Below are positions 44,939 through 54,590 of a stretch of 64,000 nt of DNA, in pieces (within the stretch, counting starts at the first letter, position 1; the number at the start of each line of letters is the position of its first letter). The translations under genes and the position numbers were made by a program. Under the pieces are notes generated by a model, which worked only from the letters and a program-made list of their open reading frames with translations, made no database searches and was not told where the DNA came from. Location: NCBI GenBank assembly GCA_014529385.2, contig CM043945.1, positions 156,124,741-156,188,740 on the forward strand, read 5' to 3'. Source of the DNA: Adiantum capillus-veneris. Lineage: Eukaryota; Streptophyta; Polypodiopsida; Polypodiales; Pteridaceae.

Positions 44939-47623
44939 TGATAGCCGTTTTTTCGGGTCTTTGTAATTACCACAGTGAGTTACCTCACCCTACCAAAATC
45001 ACCCAAACACTGTGGCTATCCCTACCATTTCACTGTACATAGGCGTGCGTGAGTCACGGGACTTTTCCCATATCTTCTTTAAAAACCCTCAATTAGCTAG
45101 TCATTGGGCTAGTTGAGCCAAAATAAAAATAAAAAAAATAAAAATAAATAAAAATATAAGTATATTATGGCCCATGCGTATGTAAATATTTCTAGGGCCT
45201 AAATAAAAGATTTTTTCATAATTATTTTGATATTTATTTAAACATTTCTACCTAGGTGTGTGTTATTTATGCTCTGTACATTGCCTCACCATTACCACAA
45301 TTTTTTCTTACCATTTTTCATACTCTTTATTCCATATAGAAATATTTTCATGTAAGCTTCTCTTATATTTGGTGTAACTCCACCCCAACAAAAATCCAAA
45401 AAAACTAGTTTTATTTATGTGTATATTTTTTCACTATTTTGATTTTTCCCTTCCTACATCTATTTTGTTTTTTTCTAAAAAATTAGAACATCAAAAATAT
45501 TTATCTTTTTATGGTAGCCTCATAATGAGAGAGATTTCTTTTGACCCCTTTATATTTTTTTCACTTATATTATTTATATTTGACATGTACATATTTTTTA
45601 GACCCCTCAATATTTGATTTTCTTAGTTGTACTATTCACTTATATCTTAATCTCAACAATATCTTCAATTATAGACCTACCAAATAAGGTCAAGGGTAGG
45701 TGGCATGCATACATGCACTATGGAGGGCTCACTCTTGGAGGTATTCAAAAGAATCATCCAAAGAAGGACCCCACAAGGACCTTGCAGTGGAAACAAACGG
45801 TCGGTTTTGCTGAATTTTTAAAGTTCACTTGCTCTCTGAATTTGAAAAGGTGATACAAACAAACGTTGTAGCTCGTGGGCTGAACTTTTGCCTCAAATTT
45901 TTTCATATTTTTTTCAGCTACGAGCTGTGAGCTATAATTTTTTTAGTGGACCCCAATTTTCCCATGCTATGCAGCCACACTCTCTCTTCCACTTTATCAT
46001 TTTCCTCTTTCACACACACTTCTCCACTCATCATCCCCATCTCTCTCACCACTCCTCTCTGCACACTACTCACCTTCTCCTCAACCTTGAAGAATAAGAG
46101 AAACCATGGTGAACTCATACCTCCCACACACAATTCCATTCCAAAATTGACCACCTAGTCTCATTTTTCCTCCTCCAATTTACCCATATCTATCAAAAAA
46201 ACCACAAAATTCAGCCTCTTCTCTTAAAAGACAGCATCATGGTGGTTGATTACTCAGCTTCAATTACCTTGTCTCTCAAGGAAGGTCAAGAGTGGAGAAA
46301 AAATGTACCGTCAAAGCTAGTGGACCGTCAACAAGCGTCAAAATCGGCCCTACTCAAGACACTTGGAGCATCAACCTTGTAAGAAAGCCACCTTTTCTTA
46401 CCTCTTAAGAGTTTTTTCTTCCTTATTTGTATCCTACATGGATACTCCCATTGTAAATATCCAATTCCATTTGTAAATTAATACTAACTCTACTAACACT
46501 AACCCACTATGAAAAGTCCTATCACCTCCATTTCTCTCCTCTCTCTTTCCTCACCAACTCCTTAATAATTCCAAGCAAAAGAAATTAGATAAATTGCTGA
46601 AAATCTAACCCAACCATGGTTAGAGGAGTAACCCTAGCCTTCAAAATTGCTATAAAAAGAGGGTGTAGCTAGCACAAAAGGAGAGAGCCATAAGCAAGAG
46701 CACTATGCTATAGCTTGAGAAGCCAAGCTCAACCTCTCTAGAAGGAGCTCTTGAGTGGAAGCTCATTGTCTTATGCACGTGCATGTGTTGTAATAGGGGA
46801 TTAGCAAGGGAACTATATGCCATTGTAAGAGAGAGAGTGATCATTCAATTGAGAGTAGGAAATCTATCATTTCTCCTACTAGTGTAAGTCCAACATTTGC
46901 TGAATCAAGGAGGGTGGATTTGGACTAAGCTTGGATACTTTGTCTCCCTTCCAACATGAAGTAATGGACAACAATGATGCGTAAGTGTCTTGGTGTTTTT
47001 TGTTTAGTTCTTGATAGCTTGTCTCTGGTGTTGTCATCAATCTAGCCATAAATCCCACATACTGTAAGAGGGCGACAGGGTGGAGAGGACTCCCCTGGCC
47101 TTAAGACAGTGATTGGGGTGGCTTTTCTTGTGATGTGTTGTGGTGAAATTTACGCAAGCTATGTTGAACAAATACTAATCTCACTTTGATTTGTCATGAC
47201 AGATTTGTAAGAAGGTATTAATGCAGCAAGCACCCCCTCCCCCTTTCTCTCTCTTTCTTAAATATATAGTTGTGTTTGCTTGATCATTGCCGATACGTTT
47301 CAAAGCAGCCCGAGCACTATCTCTCTCCCTCTCCCTCTCTCTCTCTCTCTCTCCCTCTCTCGTGTCTTAGTGTGTGAGAGTGTTCCATTGGTGTTAGGGT
47401 TAGTGTAAATTCCTTGCTTGTTTGTGGGTTGCTCTAACGATTCTCCTCTTTTGCATCCTAGTTCGCTCTTAAACTAAGTGGTGCCCCTTGTGTAGTTGGG
47501 ATTTGGCTGTGGGTTTGTTGTTTTGGTTTGTGTTGTGTTGTGCCCCAGCCCCATTGAGCAGCACGGGAGCCTTGAAGGGTGTCTAGAGGCCACTCTTCTT
47601 GTTGCCCACCCCGGACCGCCTCA
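44939..47623 (+). repeat. 5' LTR of family-T element
   Basis: 2685 bp, TG/CA ends, TATA box TATAAAAAG at 46651. Its CT tract near 47320-47360 is short and interrupted. Small ORFs inside are shared by all LTR copies and have no support as genes. Confidence 0.97.
46651..46659 (+). promoter_or_regulatory. TATA box of 5' LTR
   Basis: GCTATAAAAAGAGGGTG, aligned with CTATAAAAG at 882 of the first copy. Inferred start region of the element transcript lies just downstream. Confidence 0.5.
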
Positions 47624-47625
47624 AA

Positions 47626-47645
47626 TTTGTGCCCCCACTGAGGAC
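47626..47645 (+). promoter_or_regulatory. Weak candidate primer binding site
   Basis: TTTGTGCCCCCACTGAGGAC starts three bases after the 5' LTR. It resembles the TTTGGCGxCxCxxCTGGGGA type of site of Tat/Ogre elements but lacks the TGG expected opposite the tRNA CCA. It may be mutated, or the element may prime differently. Confidence 0.35.
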
Positions 47646-47697
47646 GGCTTGTGTATTTTTGTGTAGAATCAAACTTTAGCATAGTCAAGTAGTTTGC

Positions 47698-47910
47698 ATG
47701 AATCACGAAGATTTGTATGATCCCTTCATTCCCATTGCAAGGCAAAAGGTAAACACAATTGTTAGTACTAAGTTGCAATTTCAACGTGTCATTCGTAGAA
47801 TTTTAGGTCCTCTTAGGTTGGCCGAGATAAACGCTTCAGTAAATCCTTTTATTTTGCCTCTCATTAGGTACGACCTTAGTTTGGACGTCTATATTTTTGT
47901 TTTGTTTTAA
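47698..47910 (+). CDS. Leader ORF 1 of family-T element
   Basis: A 70-codon ORF from an ATG 75 bp after the LTR. It ends NPFILPLIRYDLSLDVYIFV-LF. Leader ORF 2 ends NPVILPLINYHTSFDVHVFI-LF and shares FQ and a basic helix before it, so the two arose by tandem duplication. The conserved hydrophobic end suggests a small folded beta unit rather than random sequence. No known family recognised. Conservation between the two copies is the only evidence of coding. Confidence 0.5.
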   Translation: MNHEDLYDPFIPIARQKVNTIVSTKLQFQRVIRRILGPLRLAEINASVNPFILPLIRYDLSLDVYIFVLF

Positions 47911-47931
47911 GCATTAGGACATGCATAGGCC

Positions 47932-48150
47932 ATGGATAATGGCCCAGGAATAGAGGTTTTTCCCTTTCATTTTACTCCACACATTAGAATAAACGTTGCA
48001 ATTAGTAGAAAGATCCATTTTCAACAACGAATGGTGTTCATGTTTGGTGCCCAAAGAGCAGGAGAAATTCTTGCATCACCAAACCCTGTCATTCTACCTC
48101 TCATCAACTACCACACTTCTTTTGATGTACATGTGTTCATTTTATTTTAA
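47932..48150 (+). CDS. Leader ORF 2 of family-T element
   Basis: A 72-codon ORF from MDNGPGIEVFPFHFTPHIR, 21 bp after leader ORF 1. The second half (RKIHFQQRMVFMFGAQRAGE, then NPVILPLINYHTSFDVHVF) parallels leader ORF 1. It ends near a possible splice donor (AGTGT|GTATG at about 48178), with a possible acceptor (TGTGTGTGCAG) near 48259 before leader ORF 3, so it may be spliced to it. Function unknown. Confidence 0.5.
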   Translation: MDNGPGIEVFPFHFTPHIRINVAISRKIHFQQRMVFMFGAQRAGEILASPNPVILPLINYHTSFDVHVFILF

Positions 48151-48184
48151 AATGAAGTGCAGCCCGGCAGAATAGTGTGTATGT

Positions 48185-48730
48185 TTGTTTTTTCTTTGTC
48201 CAAGTTGTTACAAGAAACAAAAAACGATCATTTGTTCTAACTGGGAATGTGTGTGCAGTGAAAGTTCAATCCTTAGAGATCTAGCTCTATTACCAATTGA
48301 GTTGCAGGAGCAAGTAGTAAGGCGTCTCCCTCATAAGAAGAGGGTGGTGAAGTTAAGACGGAAGGTCCTACGCGTGGATTCCATTTTCCTCTTGTTGTTG
48401 GGCACTAAGGAAGATCGCGCATTCATCCAACTAGTGTGTGCCCTAAGATTGGTAAATAGAGTGAAATTTGGCGTTTGGCGAGTGCATTTCACCATTGAGG
48501 AAGACTCTTCAGGAAACTTGCGGCCAGAGTTCATGCTTCATAGACTCACATTTGGTGAATTTTTCCCTCATTTGCGTCTTATTAATAGTCTTCCTTTCGC
48601 TTTCAACAAAGGAGATAGGGAGCTATTCAGAGCTTGTCTTAATAAAGAGAGCATAGAGAAGATTGCAAATTTATATAAATTCTCATCCTTCTCTACTTTC
48701 TATGACACTTTGCTCATAGAGACATTGTAA
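48185..48730 (+). CDS. Leader ORF 3, weakly F-box-like
   Basis: The frame is open for 181 codons but begins with TTG, so a spliced or upstream start is likely. Residues near 36-55 read LPIELQEQVVRRLPHKKRVV, which fits the LPxEL..I..RLP pattern at the start of F-box domains. Then FIQLVCALRLVNRVKFGVW and HRLTFGEFFPHLRLINSLPF follow. Both latter blocks recur in leader ORF 4, so the pair is a duplication. A 58 bp intron-like segment (GTAAAT at 48727 to CCAG at 48784) would join ORF 3 to ORF 4 in frame. Ogre-type elements have an extra ORF before gag of unknown function. Confidence 0.5.
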   Translation: MFFLCPSCYKKQKTIICSNWECVCSESSILRDLALLPIELQEQVVRRLPHKKRVVKLRRKVLRVDSIFLLLLGTKEDRAFIQLVCALRLVNRVKFGVWRVHFTIEEDSSGNLRPEFMLHRLTFGEFFPHLRLINSLPFAFNKGDRELFRACLNKESIEKIANLYKFSSFSTFYDTLLIETL

Positions 48731-48776
48731 ATCTCTTTATGCTTTTGAATGATTTAACCATAATCCTAAGGAGTTT

Positions 48777-49235
48777 TTGTCCAGGAATTTTGTAGCACAA
48801 GTGGAGTCTTTAAATCTTGCAAACTTGATTGGACTTGATGAGGATGTTCTTTATGAAATTGTGAGAAGGTTGCCTCACTCCGACTGTGTGGAACTCGAAG
48901 GAAAGGAGCTCCTAGTCAATTGCTACTTTCTCACGACCTTCGACGAGCATGAAGATCTAGTTTTTATACAAACTGCTTGTGCATTGGGAATTGTAGAGCA
49001 AGTGCAATTTATCACTTGGGACGTGGTTGCTCTTTTAGATCCAGAAAATGAAGTTCTAGAGATTTCTGTTTATCGCCTTAGCTTTGAAGAATTTCAACCC
49101 TTCTTAGAGCTCATCAATAGTCTACCCTTTTGTTTTGATCAAACAAATCGAGACCTTATTGAAGCTTGGATAGCTGAAGAAGAAAACCTAGAGTGGTATT
49201 TTCTCACTTCTTCATTTGCAGGCGAGTGGTTCTAA
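48777..49235 (+). CDS. Leader ORF 4, paralogue of leader ORF 3
   Basis: 152 codons with LIGLDEDVLYEIVRRLPHSD at the F-box-like place, FIQTACALGIVEQVQFITW, and YRLSFEEFQPFLELINSLPF. The first codon is TTG inside an acceptor-like TTTTTGTCCAG, which supports splicing from leader ORF 3 instead of an independent start. It ends 49 bp before the gag ATG. Acidic and soluble, without transmembrane segments. Function unknown; the F-box-like reading is tentative. Confidence 0.5.
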   Translation: MSRNFVAQVESLNLANLIGLDEDVLYEIVRRLPHSDCVELEGKELLVNCYFLTTFDEHEDLVFIQTACALGIVEQVQFITWDVVALLDPENEVLEISVYRLSFEEFQPFLELINSLPFCFDQTNRDLIEAWIAEEENLEWYFLTSSFAGEWF

Positions 49236-49284
49236 ATCTCTATTGTATCCCTTATTGTAACTCATGTTGTAATCTTTCATAATA

Positions 49285-50190
49285 ATGGAGAGCCAACGCC
49301 AAATGTCTGGATATCCTCTTTTCTTTGGAGAGCCTGGAGAGGATGCAGAATTATTTTTAGCAAATTTCAATATGTCTTGCCGTATCAAGAGGATAGTAAC
49401 CGATCAAGAACGTGTAGAAATGTTTGAGGTGGTCCTTAGGAAAGATGCTAGTACTTGGTTTGACTCTTTGCCTGAGGAAGTTAAGGGGAATTACACAGAA
49501 GTTTTGAATCGTTTTAAGAGATACTTCTTTGATCCCCAAAACACTCAAAAACTATGGCAAGACATTGTTTCTCATAAGCAAAAAGACTTAGATGACTACT
49601 ACTTGTACAAGCAAGAGTTTCTACGTCTTTGGGCTCTATGGATACGAAATGTTGCTAACCCTGGTGATGGTGCAGAATTTTTAAAGAAGGAGAGGTTCAT
49701 AGCCGGACTCTTTCCTGACCTTAAGGTAAAAGTTGAGGCGGGTGCACCTACTACTTTTGATACAGCTGAAACTAGGGCTGTTGAGAAATATAGGAAACTC
49801 AAGTGCTTAAGGGGGGAGGTTCCAATAGAAGATCTTAGACCCAAAGGTAAGTCACAAGCATCAACATCGAGGGAGCTTCCTGAGGTAACGGCGGAAGAAG
49901 TTGAGAAGTTAAACGAATCTTTAAGCAGCCTATCAATTCACCTTGCACAAGCTGTAGGTCCAAAGGGACAAGCAAAGAAGTCTGAAGAGCGAGATCCACG
50001 ACCTAGGAGAGTTTTGCAATGTTGGAATTGCGGAGAGTCTGGACATGGGATGTATAATTGTCCTTGGCCCCGTGGGGAGCCAGGGAGACCTAACTTGAAT
50101 TACCCAGTGATGAATGCAGGAGAGGAGCTGGTCAACAACCAAGGCTTCTACAAAGGCCAAATGGACCAAGACCACCTCCACAAGGGGTAG
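49285..50190 (+). CDS. gag: Gag of family-T element
   Basis: 301 codons from ATG (MESQRQMSGYPLFFGEPGED). The Retrotrans_gag core covers about residues 15-170 with FLANFNMSCRIKRIVTD, DASTWFDSLPEEVKGNY, VLNRFKRYFFD and RFIAGLFPDLKVKV. A charged linker leads to one zinc knuckle CWNCGESGHGMYNC (CX2CX4HX4C) at residues 246-259. It forms the virus-like particle and binds element RNA. The stop at 50190 lies in an overlap (50094-50190) with the protease frame, which is -1 relative to gag. The open frame is intact. Confidence 0.95.
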   Translation: MESQRQMSGYPLFFGEPGEDAELFLANFNMSCRIKRIVTDQERVEMFEVVLRKDASTWFDSLPEEVKGNYTEVLNRFKRYFFDPQNTQKLWQDIVSHKQKDLDDYYLYKQEFLRLWALWIRNVANPGDGAEFLKKERFIAGLFPDLKVKVEAGAPTTFDTAETRAVEKYRKLKCLRGEVPIEDLRPKGKSQASTSRELPEVTAEEVEKLNESLSSLSIHLAQAVGPKGQAKKSEERDPRPRRVLQCWNCGESGHGMYNCPWPRGEPGRPNLNYPVMNAGEELVNNQGFYKGQMDQDHLHKG

Positions 50191-51113
50191 AAGGAGTTCC
50201 ACCTTTGCCAGATCCAAATGTGCATGTGGTAGAGGTGACAAATTCAAATGAGGTTGACATGGAAGCCAATGGCATTAAGCGTGGCCGAGGAAAAGGTAAA
50301 GAGAAAGAGGGTGTCCCATCACAGAGTGACCATGGACAAGGCAAGAAGGCAAAGGAGACCAAGGAAGCTAAGAGGACTCGACGTCGTATCAATCTCCAAG
50401 ACTTCCCTCTTGGACATGGTATGGCTCCATACAACCTGTTGGAAGACATGCGAGGTAAGGGTCCTGATATCTCATGGCCTCAGTTTCTTGCATTTTGCCC
50501 ACAAGTTAGGAGGGATTTAACAAAGGCAATTAGCACTAGGAGAAAGGTAAAAGAGAGTTTCCCTGTTGTAAAAATTGCACATGCTGAAATGAACGAAGAT
50601 ATTACACCTGTGCTAGATTGTTACATAAAAGGAAGATTGGTTAGGAAAGGTCTAGTGGATGGGGGTGCACAAATTTGCATCATGACAGAAGGGCTCATGC
50701 AAAGACTAGGCATGCACATCCATGAGACACCTGAAATCAAAGTGAAAATGGCAAACAATAGCAAGGCTAGGTGTGTAGGCATTTGTAAAAATGTCTTTGT
50801 AGAGGCCTTTGGCATTAAGAAAGCGGTGGATTTTTATGTTATGTCGACCAAGGGAAATGGTTACCCATTTATCCTAGGAAGACCATGGCTAATGAAAATG
50901 CGAGCTTTGCAGGATTGGGAGAGTGGAAAGCTAATTTGCAGGAATGACAATCACAAGAAGGTTGTCTTTGACATGAAGGAGCAACGCCAAGAGGAGCTCC
51001 ATGAAGAATCATCTCAAAGTGAGACGGAAGAAGGTTGGACCGATACACTTCAGAAGAAGAAAGTAGCGGCAGCATTACTGAAGAGGAGTCTTCCATCGAA
51101 GTCATGGGGGTAA
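50094..51113 (+). CDS. Protease region of family-T element
   Basis: Open in the -1 frame relative to gag from 50094, without a convincing ATG at the start, so it is probably made by frameshift or splicing. A basic segment (KRGRGKGKEKEG) precedes a Tat-type linker (INLQDFPLGHGMAPYNLLED). The aspartic protease site is KGLVDGGAQICIMTEG near 50658 (DGGA). GYPFILGRPWLMKMRA follows, with the ILGRPWL motif at the end of retroviral-type proteases. An acidic C-terminus (HEESSQSETEEGW) overlaps the reverse transcriptase frame, which is again -1. Confidence 0.9.
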   Translation, partial: LELPSDECRRGAGQQPRLLQRPNGPRPPPQGVEGVPPLPDPNVHVVEVTNSNEVDMEANGIKRGRGKGKEKEGVPSQSDHGQGKKAKETKEAKRTRRRINLQDFPLGHGMAPYNLLEDMRGKGPDISWPQFLAFCPQVRRDLTKAISTRRKVKESFPVVKIAHAEMNEDITPVLDCYIKGRLVRKGLVDGGAQICIMTEGLMQRLGMHIHETPEIKVKMANNSKARCVGICKNVFVEAFGIKKAVDFYVMSTKGNGYPFILGRPWLMKMRALQDWESGKLICRNDNHKKVVFDMKEQRQEELHEESSQSETEEGWTDTLQKKKVAAALLKRSLPSKSWG

Positions 51114-53062
51114 GGTTTAAGCCAAGCAACCAAGAGACCTCTTGTCAAGGCTTGGAGGAGGTAGGTCCTCAAGAGAACGAAGGTGTTCAAGATGAAGGGA
51201 TGCTGGAAGGTATGCTATCAACAACACTTACAAAGGATGAAAGAGAGGAGTTCAAATGTGTGCTAAGGAAGTTTCCTAGGCTTTTTGCTAAAGACTACAC
51301 CGACGTGTGTGGAGTAGATGTTGTTCAACACAAGATTGAGTTGAAGCCAGAGGCCACACCTAAAGCTCAGAAGCTACGAAGGCTAGGAGTTATAAAAGAA
51401 CAGGCTCTACTCAAAGAGGTAAGAAAGCTTCTAGCAGCAGGTTTCATTTATCCAGTGGAGAATTTAGAGTGGGTCTCTCCCGTTGTTGTCACTCCTAAGA
51501 AAAACGGAAAGTGGAGGGTGTGTGTGGATTACCGTCCACTCAATGAGGCAACAAAAAGAGATCACTTTCCCCTCCCATTTCAAGATGAGATACTAAATGA
51601 GGTAGCTGGTCATGAGAAGTACACTGTGTGTGATGGCTACTCATGCTACTTTCAAATAGGTATCGCATTGGAAGATCAATTGAAAACAACCTTTATCACT
51701 CCTTGGGGTTGTTATGCTTTTAGAGTCATGCCATTTGGTCTGACAAATGCTCCTGCAACATTCCAACGTTTCATGAACATGGTGTTTCAAGCATTCTTTG
51801 GAAAGTCAATTAGGGTGTTCATTGATGATTTCTGCATTTATAGCTCAAAATCATTGCATCTACAAAGGGTAGAAGAAGGTTTAAAGAAGCTCTACGACAT
51901 GGGAGGTCAACTCAACCCCGACAAGTGCCACATAGGTGAGGATGAAGTGATCTTGCTCGGTCACAAGGTTTCCTATAAAGGCATTGAGGTGGATCCTTCA
52001 AAGGCAAAGGCTCTTATTGAGCTCCCCTCACCCAAGAATCTCAAAGAGGTCATATCATTCATTCAAAAAGTGAACTATATGTCACACTTTATTCACTTAG
52101 CTTCGGAGTTGCTTCATCCTTTGCAAAAGTTGACACAACAAGTAGAATTTGCATGGTCTGATGAGCTTGAAGAGTATTTTTGTAACATTAAATTCATTTT
52201 GTCAGAGCTACCAACACTCATGCCTCCTTGTTGGGAGTACACATTCTTTGTTAGCTCTAGTGCTGGGAAAGAAACAATTGGTGCTGTGTTGGTACAACAA
52301 GATCCCCACAGTACAAGGATGCGACCCATCTACTTTGCTAGTAGGGTCATGAATGCCTTGGAGAGAGACTACACAGAAGCAGAACTCATGATGCTTTCTC
52401 TCATGTTTGCGGTGAGAAAGTTTAGATCCTACCTGCTACCAAAACCTTTTGTAATTCTCACTGCAGAAAATTTGTTCCCTTGGGTGTCATCTCAAATGAA
52501 TCTTAGTACTAGGATCTCAAAGTGGATTATGGAGTTGCAAGAGTTTCAATACTCTTTCAAGGTAGAAGATAGTGTGCGTGCACAATTGGCAGGGATTCTC
52601 ACTTATAGGGTACATGAGAAGGAAATTAAGGTGCCTGAAGTAAAGACCCTACCATTGCCACCACCAAAAAGTATTCCTAATGCTTTTACCTTGTTCTTTG
52701 ATGGAGCTTTTCGTCGAGCCACAGGAAAAGCAGGGGGAGGGCTAGTGTTGCTCAACCCAAGTGGAGAGGTGGTCATGAAAGAGAAGGTCAATCTACCAGG
52801 TTCAACTAGCAACAATGAAGCAGAATACGACACACTACTTCATGGTTTGAAGATGTGCATTGGCCAAGGGATAAAACGTCTCATGGTAAAAGGAGATGCA
52901 CTTCTCATTGTTAAACAGATTTTAGGCATTTGGGCGTGCAAGAATGAAAGCTTAAGGACAAAAGTTCATGCCATTCGTAGGCTATTTAATCAATTTGAGG
53001 AGGTGCAATTATATCATATTCCTAGGAAACAAAATGAAGATGCTGATTTACTTGCACAATAA
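51035..53062 (+). pseudogene. pol: Reverse transcriptase with two RNase H domains
   Basis: Begins with an acidic linker (EEESSGSITEEESSIEV), overlapping the protease frame by about 80 bp. Reverse transcriptase: WVSPVVVTPKKNGKWRVCVD, YRPLNEATKRDHFPLPF, GCYAFRVMPFGLTNAPATFQ, active site RVFIDDFCIY (FIDD) near residue 265. The first RNase H (about 400-510) reads FFVSSSAGKETIGAVLVQQ and RDYTEAELMMLS. The usual Asp of DASxxAIGAVL is Ser, so it looks catalytically dead. The second (about 545-675) reads TLFFDGAFRRATGKAGGGL, SNNEAEYDTLLHGLK and MVKGDALLIVKQ, with its acidic residues kept. This arrangement marks the Tat lineage. The frame ends in TAA at 53060-53062, probably a former CAA. Confidence 0.95.
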
Positions 53063-54031
53063 GCCGTTGCATGTGTAAATAAAGAAGTGCAGGTCATCAT
53101 GGTGGCGGCTGCTGTGAAGCAACCGAGGTACCAGGGATTGGAGTCATTGGCTCCCATCATTGGCTACATTTTGGAGGGTGAGTTTCCACCAGACTTCACA
53201 AAAGCTCAGAAGAGGAGACTCATGAAGAAGGCAAGCGCATATCTCTTCCTAGAAGGCTCCCTCTATCAAAGAGGGAAGGATCAAGTATACAGAAGAGTAC
53301 CAACTATTGAGGAAATTCCAGCCATTCTAAAAGGTTTGCATGAAGAAGCATGTGGTGGTCATTTTGCCCAAGAATTAACTGTGAAGAAGATTTTGCTTGC
53401 GGGGTATGTTTGGCCAAGTCTGCATGTGGATGTCCAACATTGGTGTAAAAGTTGTCACAATTGTCAGGTAAATGGGAATAGAAGATTGGTTTATGGTCCA
53501 AGGCAAATCGTGCTTGCAAATGGACCGTTTGAAAAGTCGGGCATTGATGCTATGGGTCCTCTGCCTAGGACAAAAAATGGTAAACTCTACATTCTAGTGG
53601 TTGTAGACTATATGACTAGGTGGGTGGAAGCACAAAGTGTGGCAAAGGTAAATGAGAAGACAGTGAGCAAATTCGTCTACACTCACATTTGTTGTAGATT
53701 TGGCACACCTTTGGAGATTGTTTCTGATAATGGTCCAGGGTTTAGAAAGGGATTGCTCACAGAAGTCTGTGAAGAACTTCACATTCTACATCGTCACAGT
53801 ACACCCTACTATCCCCAATCAAATGGTTTGGTAGAAAAAGCTAATGGTGTCATTGTAGGCATCATTAGGAAGATGGTGAAAAACAAGACAAAGTTGTGGG
53901 ATGACTTCTTGGATGGTGCCTTGTGGGCGTATCGAACCACATATAGGGAAGCCACGGAGTTCACACCATTTCACTTGGTCTATGGTCAAGAGGCTTTACA
54001 GCCAATTGAACTAAACATTCCAACAATGTGA
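53063..54031 (+). pseudogene. Integrase of family-T element
   Basis: Continues the reverse transcriptase frame after the TAA. The zinc-binding region HEEACGGHFAQ ... WCKSCHNCQ (HHCC) lies at about residues 85-128 counted from 53087. The catalytic core has Asp 154 (SGIDAMGPLP), Asp 214 (IVSDNGPGF) and Glu 250 (SNGLVEKANG), the D,D(35)E pattern complete. PFHLVYGQEALQPIELNIP follows, then a TGA at 54029-54031 where related elements have Arg. The role is insertion of the DNA copy into chromosomes. Confidence 0.95.
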
Positions 54032-54562
54032 CTTCATGGAAAATCAGCACAAGATGATCAAGAAGCATGGATGGATCGACTTCTTACCTTAGCTGAGTTT
54101 GAGTGGAAAAGAGAAGCAGCATATGAGTGTTACAAGAGGAAAGCCACACAAGCGAAAGAAACGCACGACAAGAAACTGAAGGACAAAGGCATCAAGGAAG
54201 GAGAGCTTGTGCTAAGGTATGACAATCGACTTGACAATCGTTTTGATGCCAAGTTTGAAACTAGATGGCAAGGGCCATACATAGTCAAGAAGGCTTTCAA
54301 TTCTAGTTACTATCAGCTTATGGACTTGAATGGTAAAGAGCACTCCAGGAAGGTAAACGGGTATCGCTTGAAGCCCTATTTGAGTCGCCTTCTACCAAAG
54401 GATCTACCAAAGATCTGTCCAAAGGCCGTTGTCTCATGTAAGTATTGTTACATGAAGCATGAGTGTAACTCCAGCCAAAATTCTGAGGGGCCAAACAATG
54501 AAGATCTTGTCAAGGACTCTGAAGCACTCTCTTTGGAAAAGATGCTCTATAATGGTACATGA
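54032..54562 (+). pseudogene. Integrase C-terminal part with GPY/F module
   Basis: The same frame after the TGA: QEAWMDRLLTLAEFEWKREA, a Lys-rich helix, GELVLRYDNRL, then RWQGPYIVKKAF (GPY/F module) and VNGYRLKPYLSRLLP. A further 55-residue tail (YCYMKHECNSSQNSEG ...) ends at 54562. No chromodomain is present, which agrees with the Tat lineage. Confidence 0.9.
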
Positions 54563-54576
54563 ATATACCATCATCC

Positions 54577-54590
54577 AGGGGGAGGGCTGA
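54577..54590 (+). promoter_or_regulatory. Polypurine tract of family-T element
   Basis: AGGGGGAGGGCTGA directly before the 3' LTR TGATAGCCG. Confidence 0.85.
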
